Positions 56,804-64,000 of a stretch of DNA of 64,000 nucleotides are shown in pieces. Position numbers and translations under genes: made by a program. This DNA is from Zoroaster sp. YZ-2022. Taxonomy: Eukaryota > Echinodermata > Asteroidea > Forcipulatida > Zoroasteridae. How positions within the stretch are numbered: the first letter of the stretch is position 1; each line of letters starts with the position of its first letter. The DNA lies in the NCBI GenBank assembly GCA_029582265.1, contig CM055821.1:42537694-42601693 (forward strand). The letters run 5' to 3'. The notes under the pieces were generated by a model. That model saw only the letters and a list, made by a program, of their open reading frames with translations. It ran no database searches and had not been told where the DNA came from.

Positions 56804-57003
56804 TTGTGTGCCCGGAAGAAGGACGTAACGAAAGTGTGACCGGCAAAAGGTCGTCAGCAATTAATGTGCAAAATTGTGTTTCAATAAAACCGAGTGTGAA
56901 AGTTTGGTCATTTTTCTGCCATTTACAAGTCATTGTAGGAAAGTTAAATTTGTGTGCCCGGAAGAGGGTCGTAGAGCCTTACGTCCTTCTTCCGGGCACA
57001 CAA
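56804..57003. mobile_element. 200-bp element with TTGTGTGCCCGGAAGAAGG ends
   Basis: Left end TTGTGTGCCCGGAAGAAGGA continuing CGTAA; the right end at 56979-57003 is its reverse complement. A second, direct copy of the end (tgtgtgcccggaagaggg) lies at 56951. No ORF and no clear target duplication. Confidence 0.7.
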
Positions 57004-57506
57004 TGATACAATGTAAATTCATTTATACACTAAAATATAAAATGCGTGTACACGATTTGGCAAACTGCTACAATTCACAATAAATTTGCTATGTATAAAA
57101 ATCAAGAATCGCTATGCAAAATTAACGTTTCATATGCACAAAAGTGTTTCTGCCTTAAAAAAAAAGTGCAATGCAAAATTTTTGAATCAAATCATTCCCT
57201 GTGATGTATACAGCACATTTATTGAAGGATTACCGTATTCCTAAAATAAAAGGAAAATATTTGTTATCTTGACATTGGGTAGGTTTGTCGGTATTATTAA
57301 TCAAAACATATTACTACTTCAAAATTAATTATTTTAGATCTACGGATAAAAAATTAGAGTTGGTTAGTCCCTGAAAACCTCAGACATACAGACTTCAGTG
57401 ATGCATTTGATATGGTGCTATCTGCAGAATAATCAGTGCGGTCTGAATAATAACGATTGTGTACTGCCAATGATGTGTACAACAATCACTGATTCTTTTT
57501 TTTCAG

Positions 57507-57595
57507 GGTGGCGAAGACAAAACCTACAAACTTTCACCAACTGAAACTAAATTTACACAAATTACAAAGAACGGTTTCAACACCCAATCTTGAAT
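57507..57595 (+). CDS. Possible alternative 3' terminal exon (speculative)
   Basis: A good acceptor (a T-rich tract ending ttttttcag) precedes a short open frame in phase 0, matching the phase left by the exon at 43718. It runs 28 codons (GGEDKTYKLS...NGFNTQS) to a TGA. An AATAAA occurs at about 57739. The peptide is not the conserved SEL1L continuation. If used, it would give a truncated SEL1L without the last repeats and membrane anchor. Truncated secreted SEL1L isoforms are reported in human, but this one rests only on splice-site shape, phase and a downstream poly(A) signal. Confidence 0.2.
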
Positions 57596-57884
57596 CTACC
57601 ACACACATGTTCTGTATGTTTTGCTATATTTTATACTGGCAATATTGTTTGTGTTGGGTACACTTTGTACTATTCTCATTGTAAAAAGGAAACATGATCC
57701 AGTGTGATATTTCACCAAATAATTATTATTTGACCAGAAATAAATTGATCACGCTGCATCAACCTTCATATCAATTATAAATACGTTTATTATGCTCCAT
57801 CCATATCCACGTAAATTTTTTTTTTTTTTTAATTTACAACTGCCGTTCGATAGGAAAAGAGAAATGGACAAATTTAAGCCTTAC

Positions 57885-58720
57885 GTTATGGTGGATAGTG
57901 GCCTTACATTATGGCGGATAGTAGCCTTACGTTATAGTAGTTAGTGGTAGTGGCCTTATGTTAAGGCAGATAGTGGCCTTATGTTATAGTAGTTGGTGGA
58001 TAGTGGCCTTACGTTAAGGTGGATAGTGCCCTTACGTTATGGTGGATAGTGGCCTTACGTTATGGTGGATAGTGGCCTTACTTTTTGGTCGATAGTGGCC
58101 TTACCTTATGGTGGATAGTGGCCTTACATTATGGTGGATAGTGGCCTTACTTTTTGGTCGATAGTGGCCTTACCTTATGGTGGATAGTGGCCTTACCTTA
58201 TGGTGGATAGAGGCCTTACGATATGGTGGATAGTGGCCTTACGCTATGGTGGATAGTGGCCTTACGCTATGGTGGATAGTGGCCTTAGGTCATGGTGGAT
58301 AGTGGCCTTACGCTATGGTGGATAGTGGCCTTACGCTATGGTGGATAGTGGCCTTAGGTCATGGTGGATAGAGGCCTTACATGTACAGTACGTTATGGTG
58401 GATAGTGGCCTTACATTATGGTGGATCGTGGCCTTACATTATGGTCGATCATGGCGTTTCGTTAACCCTAACTCCCTAGGCATTGTATTAAAACAATAAA
58501 AATCCTTCAAAATCCTCCAACTGGCTTTGTTGTCTAGGGAGTTAGGGTTAATGGTGTATAGTGGCCTTACGTTATGGTGGATAGTGGCCTTACGTTATGG
58601 TGGATAGTGGCCTTAAATTATGGTGTATATTGGCCTTAAATTATGGTGTATATTGGCTTCATGTTATTGTAGTTAGTGACCGTACATTTTGGTGGATAGT
58701 GGCCTCATGTATCAACCCTG
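57885..58720 (+). repeat. 23-bp minisatellite, over 30 units, pierced by a MITE
   Basis: The unit gtggccttacgttatggtgg plus ata, with variant units. It is interrupted at 58466-58547 by a TTAA MITE. Confidence 0.95.
58466..58547. mobile_element. Minimal 82-bp TTAA MITE inside a minisatellite
   Basis: TTAA at 58462-58465 and 58548-58551; inverted ends CCCTAACTCCCTAGG / CTAGGGAGTTAGGG. The 23-bp minisatellite continues on both sides. The element consists almost only of its termini. Confidence 0.85.
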
Positions 58721-60060
58721 GTAGAGTCTTTCTCAAAGGCAGTGAGGAAAATAAGGATTTACACAGCAGGAGTATGCATCTTTAATTCTTTGTATTGTAA
58801 TTCATTTATTTGTGTTGTGTTTAATTATCCAATTGGGCACAATTTGTAACCATGCGAGTTGGGAAACATACATGAATGTGTGAAGTTACACTCGGTGACA
58901 GCCGATGACGTACTTCTGATGTTGTTTGCTCTGCATGTTGAGTGCTGTCCTACATCGAGTTCAGGGGATTTTCCTCCGGTAAAAGCCTTCTGAAATCCTC
59001 CTCGGATACAAATGTTTTCCCATCACAGGTGATGGTTCATGAATTTGTTTCAGACCCCCCCCCCCCAGGACATGTCATCCTCTAACTTGCCAATCACAAC
59101 TAGGCATTCAGTGCTCAAGCCACTGGAGAAATGTTTGTGAGATGTAGCCAATTTGTACAAACATGCATCCTCTCACAGTCCTGTATAGAAATAAGACTGG
59201 ATTGTTTTTACACAGCCTGTAGGTTTATTCATCAGAAATTTGTCTAAATAATTGTCAGGGTGATACAGTACTTAAAGTTGGTACACATATAGTTGTCCCT
59301 CTGCCAAATTTGATCATTATGCCTTCTGGCTAAAATACATGATACGTGTACATAAGTAAAGACTGTTTGCGGCCACACCATGTGACATTTTCTTTTGACT
59401 AGAAATTAGTTCTGAAAAGAACTGGTGGTTACAACTCGACGTTTTGATCGATATGCTCTGATCATCTTCAGTACATGTAGCTGTCCTCGGTGCCATGAGC
59501 AATGACCACTGGAATGGCACCTTATAAATCGATGGATTGGATTGGGATTGGGGATTGGGGATTGGATTGATTAGATTGATTGGATTGATTGGATTACAAA
59601 TATTAAAAAACTTGTACATCATTATGCCTTTAGGCATTCAATCTAGATGCACATCTCCCAATTTTCAAAATAACTACACCTGTGCGTGTAGCTTTGAGGC
59701 ACATGAAGTGAACCCATGAAGTGTCTAGCTCCATTTATAAGCAACTCAAGCTATGGTTTGTCAGTTTCTGTCATGGATTTATAAACTAGGACAGTGATGC
59801 AACTGTCATCCCACTTGATCCAGCAGTGCGGTTTCATGATCCTCACAAAATGGTGTGGAAGGGATCAACCTGAGATTGGTGTCACATTCCCACTTATTAA
59901 GTCTGATCCCCCATTGATCTACATGTACATGTACCGTTTACAAATAAAGCTATTTCAGATATTAAAGGTAAGGTACCAATAATTCCCAAATGTTAGAATG
60001 TAAATTTGAAGCATACTTAGTGTGCAGACAATGATGGTATTAAAGTGGCAATATCTGCCG

Positions 60061-60208
60061 TCACAGGTACCCATTTACTCCTGGGTGGAGAGAAGCAATT
60101 ATGGTAAAGTGTCTTGCTCGAGGACACAAGCACCACGGTCACGGTCGGGATTCGAACCCACATTCTGACGACTCGGCCATCAGAACACAAATCCGATGCA
60201 CTAAACCA
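60061..60208 (-). mobile_element. tRNA-derived SINE, head fragment
   Basis: It carries only the tRNA-like head and the first part of the body in minus orientation (gggattcgaacccacattc at 60147 onward). Confidence 0.7.
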
Positions 60209-60546
60209 TTAATGGTAATAAGCTGAAACTTTGGATGTCAGTTGTATTTCTTGATTGAAAGATAGTTAGCACACTCATTTCCAATGATGTACATTGTAGC
60301 TTCCCTTTAAGTTAAAGAGAATTTCAAATAGAATTTAACACAGATGCCTAGTCTAAGCTAAATATTGTTTGTATTTTCTGCAAATAAATGTTGTTATGCA
60401 ATGATAACAAAAACACCTCACTATTTGTTAGTATCCACAGTGGTCTAAAAGTAAACTATCATTCATAAACTTTTCTCACTTATGACAGCTCTTGAATAAT
60501 AAATAATGTGTGTCGTGCAACCAATGTGTGTGCGTATGCCCTCGTG

Positions 60547-61140
60547 GAGTGCCATGGTCAAGCGGTTTAGTGCATCAGATTTGTGTTCTGATGGCTGAGT
60601 CGTCAGAATGTGGGTTTGAATCCCAACCGCGACCGTGGTACTTGTGTCCTTGAGCAAGACACTTTACCATAATTGCTTCTCTCCACCCAGGAGTAAATGG
60701 GTACCTGTGAGGGCAGAGTTGGTTGTTGTGTTTGATTAGCCCTATGCGCTGAAATGGCAGCAATTAAGCTGTATACTCTTCAGGGAGCTGAGATGGTTTC
60801 TGGAATGATTTATGCGCCTGATGAGCAGGGGTAATAATGTACAGTGCTTTGATACATTGTTTAACCAGTTCGCACCGGGAATAAAAGTTTTTCCGAACCC
60901 CGTGGCGGGTTTATTTTTACCGCACAAACACGAACAATGGTGCTCACCAGAGCGTGACCGGGGAGACCGCGTCGACCGGGAATCTATACAAATATTCCCG
61001 AGAATCCTGTGGCGTGTTTAGACGCTCTCCGATCCGCTGTCCAACAAAAAATGTGCGTGTATACACGGCCTCCGACGCGAACTGGTTAAAAGCGCTTTAA
61101 AATGCCCGACATTATTATTATTATTATTTATTATTGGCCA
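60547..61140 (+). mobile_element. tRNA-derived SINE split by a TTAA MITE
   Basis: The head, box B and body run from 60547 to 60864. They are interrupted by a 221-bp MITE (60865-61085) and resume with aagcgctttaaaatgcccg and an (ATT)n tail. Removing the MITE and one TTAA restores a continuous SINE like that at 45123-45490. Confidence 0.85.
60865..61085. mobile_element. TTAA MITE, CCAGTTCGCG family, inside a SINE
   Basis: TTAA at 60861-60864 and 61086-61089; ends CCAGTTCGC and GCGAACTGG. It interrupts a tRNA-derived SINE; excision in silico restores the SINE. Confidence 0.9.
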
Positions 61141-61764
61141 GCGATCAACAATCTGATCTTGGATGAAAACAAACCTGCTTTTTTTTACTGTGTCGTTAAA
61201 TGGACAGTATCATCACGATCAGAGCAGACTTTCTACAGGGCACAGAATCGTGGTCCTTATTTAAGATGAACACAGTGACTGAAAATTACTGGCTCCTTTA
61301 TGCAGCAGCAACTGTAATATGACCTTATCACGTGGGGTATTGTTTTCAGTCACTGAGTTAATCTAAAACTAGCACTCCGACTCCATGCCCTGTTGATCGT
61401 GACGATATTGTCCCTTGAATGAGAAAATATTGAAAATGCATTTAGAGCATTCATATTTATTCTAATGTGGAATTTCTATCTTCAGATGACTTTCATTCAT
61501 TTTGGAAATGACTTCACTAATTTTATTAAAATGACAGCACTTTGGACAAAATTTCAAGGGAGTTTTGCTATCATCAAGTACAATAACTTTTGTGCAAAAC
61601 TGTAATAATATTGTTATTATTACATGTTCCTGGTGATGAATTCAAAGATTCCTTTAACCCTCCTATGCCCAGGCTGAAATTTGGCCCAGTCAGCACGGCA
61701 CTCACAGACAGTCACTTGAGTATTTTTGGTCATTAGGGAAATGAGCCCAGTCTAATGTCTCTCT

Positions 61765-62493
61765 CTAGGTCGTCCTCAGACGAGCCCTCCATCGACGCTT
61801 CCAGTCATCCCGGTTCTTCATACATCTGGCCAGTTCATTGGTACTTAGCACTCCTGCATCCTTCCTGAGTACGTCCATGTATGTTAATGTAGGACGTCCT
61901 CGTGACCGATGCCCATGTGTTGGTTCCCACAGCACCAATTTGCTGGATGGCAGCTCTTGATGTCTTTGGCAGTGTCCTGCTAGTCTCATTCTCCTGACAG
62001 CTATTTTCTCGCTCACCCTTGGAATTCCCTCATACAGGATCTTGTTGGTAACATGTGTACTCTTGCTGATATTAAGTACTGCACGCAACATCCTGGTATA
62101 GCACCCGTCTAGAGACTTCTGTAAGGTTGGCTTCAGGGTCCAGCATTCACTGCCATAGAGGAGAACAGACTCTACCGTTGCGTAGAAGAAGCTGAGTTTG
62201 ATTTGACGGGGGAGGTTGGAGTTCCATACACTGGTCATGCCGTTCAGGGCCCTCCATGCAAGTGCCTTCCTCACTTTTAGATCATGCTCAGTTGAGTTGA
62301 CCCATGAGCCCAGGTACTTGAAGTCCTCGACTTCCTTCAGCACAGTGCCTCCTGCTGTTGTCAGAGGTTGATGTTCCGGTGGAATGTTATAGGTGATAAC
62401 CTCAGTTTTCTTGGCATTTAGCCTAAGGCCTAAGGGTTCGAGGTGTGATATCCTTGCAGTCCTCCCAGCTTGGGGGTATCCACAAGTTAACAA
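61765..62493 (-). pseudogene. RTE-like reverse transcriptase, C-terminal fragment
   Basis: 242 open residues cover only the end of a non-LTR reverse transcriptase: GLRLNAKKTEVI (motif D), FKYLGSWV (motif E), then the thumb-like region with LLYGSECWTL, LDGCYTRMLRAVLN, RRMRLAGH and a terminal RGRPTLTYMDVL. This order is characteristic of RTE-type elements. Motifs A-C, including the catalytic YADD box, and the endonuclease are absent. The copy is therefore 5' truncated near 62490, as is common after incomplete reverse transcription. The 3' region extends to about 61670. Confidence 0.75.
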
Positions 62494-62818
62494 GATAAAC
62501 TTCTCTTTTCATACCTTTGTAATTGATCGGGTCACTGAGTGGTCAACTTCCGGCCGTGTATACAAGAGTTACGCGCAGGTGCGATTACGGTTGTGCGTGA
62601 CAACGTAAAAGTGTGTATTAAGTTTTACTTATGTTATAAAAAAAAAAATTTTACATTTGTTTAGTAGAATTTTACTATGAAAGTGTATAAAAGACATGAT
62701 TTAATGTCAAGTCCCCCACGAGGCGCTGTGTCTCATTCAACGTCAAATTCAAGATGGAGAACACGAAGGTGAATAATGTCACAGCAGTGGGAGTATCGTC
62801 AAAATTTTACTGATTAAG

Positions 62819-63017
62819 CAGTGGCGTAACTACGGTCCAATTTTCAGGGGGGAACTAGGGGTGCACCACTTTTTCTAGGGGGCATGTCAATACTTGAATC
62901 CTGCATTCTCAAATAGGGACCTATTTTTTCAAAATTCTGAATTGGGGGCACCCGGGGGACACGGACCTTGGCTGGGGGGGGGGGGAGACGTTCCCCCCCC
63001 CTATATTTACGCCACTG
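62819..63017. mobile_element. hAT-like MITE with CAGTGGCGTAA ends
   Basis: The inverted ends CAGTGGCGTAA / TTACGCCACTG are perfect. The 8-bp flanks tgattaag (62811-62818) and tgattgag (63018-63025) differ at one base. It is a relative of 27893-28095. Confidence 0.85.
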
Positions 63018-63029
63018 TGATTGAGGCGG

Positions 63030-64000
63030 TTGAAGGTAAACAATTTTTGAGTAAACAAGCCTGAATCGTTTGTGGGATGAAATATCAGCGTATACTCGTT
63101 CAGACACAGTCATGTACCATACGTTATGCATTATGCGCCCAGCAACGACTGCTTCATACAAGTCATTGTGCAAGTTATATGTGCATGCATGTGTCGTGAC
63201 CATTATGCGCTGTCAATCGGATACATAGTTTCGCCTTTCTCTCGGAACAACTAAGGCTTAACCTGAACTATATAAGGAGAACACCAATACAATTATTTAA
63301 AAACTCAACATTTGTTTAACCTTCAAATACCTCAACCAGGAATCCTTACATTTGTAACTGGGCCAGGTACAAAACAGAACTCCCATAGACATATTATCAA
63401 ACAATAATGTAAGAAAAACAAAATACCCATTAAAAGTAATACTTCATACAATTTACCTACAATAGAGGTAAACCATTTAGTCTTATACCTCACAAGTATG
63501 TAAAATTTTACCTAACCAACATTTACCTACAAGTTAGGTAAATAAAATTACCTAATATCGCAGTAAAACGTTATACAACTGTTAGGTAACATTTTACCCA
63601 ACGCCTGTTTGGTCAAGTTTTACTTAATTATTAGGAGGTTCACCGGGAACATCTAAAACAGGGTAAGATTTTACACAGCTTGTATAATTTCTTCTCTGGT
63701 TTGTAGTAATGTGACTGGAATCGCTTACACAGGCGACGCATGTAAACAAAGTGTGTCTTCCAGAAATTGAATACAGTGAATCATGTAATGTACCCAAGCT
63801 TCAGCGTACAACATTGTGGGAATAAAAGCACGATAGTGATGGGTACCAGACTTATTACATTGTCCCAAATAAACACTGGTCTCTTAATTTTCATGGTGTT
63901 TGGTGTCAATTCTACAGAAATGGAATGAACATTTTTGAAAATTTTGCATTCAGGAGACTCTGTGTAGGTATTTGTGAGCTGGGTAAAACATGTTTTGTAA
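63030..64000. other. Unassigned terminal sequence
   Basis: AT-rich DNA; 63430-63600 holds repeated ttacctaa/taggtaa motifs. No convincing exon, RNA gene or element boundary seen. Confidence 0.5.

Noticed and set aside
59953..59969. Micro-exon with tttcag and gtaagg
   Set aside because: Only about nine bases, no phase support and no matching SEL1L residues.

Overview
The window is animal nuclear DNA: AT-rich, intron-dominated, and dense with transposable-element debris. It contains one recognisable conserved gene, on the + strand: a SEL1L orthologue, the Sel1-repeat scaffold of the HRD1 ER-associated degradation complex. Eleven consecutive internal exons lie between 228 and 43718. All splice phases agree, and together they encode about 378 residues. 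The first exons (signal peptide, fibronectin type II domain) lie upstream of base 1. The conserved exons after ...[11 protein letters not shown] (last Sel1 repeats, membrane anchor) were not found, although 20 kb of sequence follows. Tail-rich tRNA-derived SINEs, an R2/R4-type non-LTR retrotransposon, an RTE-like fragment and many MITEs suggest an invertebrate deuterostome, perhaps an echinoderm. That placement is inference, not proof.

Layout. 1-14 kb: exons 1-9 with SINEs and TTAA-flanked MITEs in the introns. This part also holds a 280-bp (ATT)n run abutting a minus-strand RLE-type non-LTR retrotransposon (5.6-8.2 kb), a 20-bp GC-rich minisatellite (9.9-10.4 kb) and a hAT-like insertion (11.5-12.4 kb). 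13.6-23.3 kb: one large intron with a 1.4-kb TGTGACCC-ended element, a 1.4-kb hAT-like element and a Tc1-type MITE. 23.3 kb: exon 10. 23.4-43.6 kb: a 20-kb intron with two GC-rich inverted ends 4 kb apart, two minisatellite or satellite arrays, a near-perfect 142-bp palindrome and many MITEs. 43.6 kb: exon 11.

43.7-64 kb: no confident host exon. It holds a 2.7-kb hAT-like element inside a Tc1-type MITE, more hAT-like MITEs, a 23-bp minisatellite pierced by an 82-bp MITE, a SINE split by a MITE, and the C-terminal part of an RTE-like reverse transcriptase. Two weak coding candidates remain: a possible alternative terminal exon at 57507 and a minus-strand fragment near 48.6-48.9 kb.

The main value of the window lies in readable insertion events: target duplications, nested elements and several TTAA-targeted MITE families. 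No new gene system is supported by the sequence alone.
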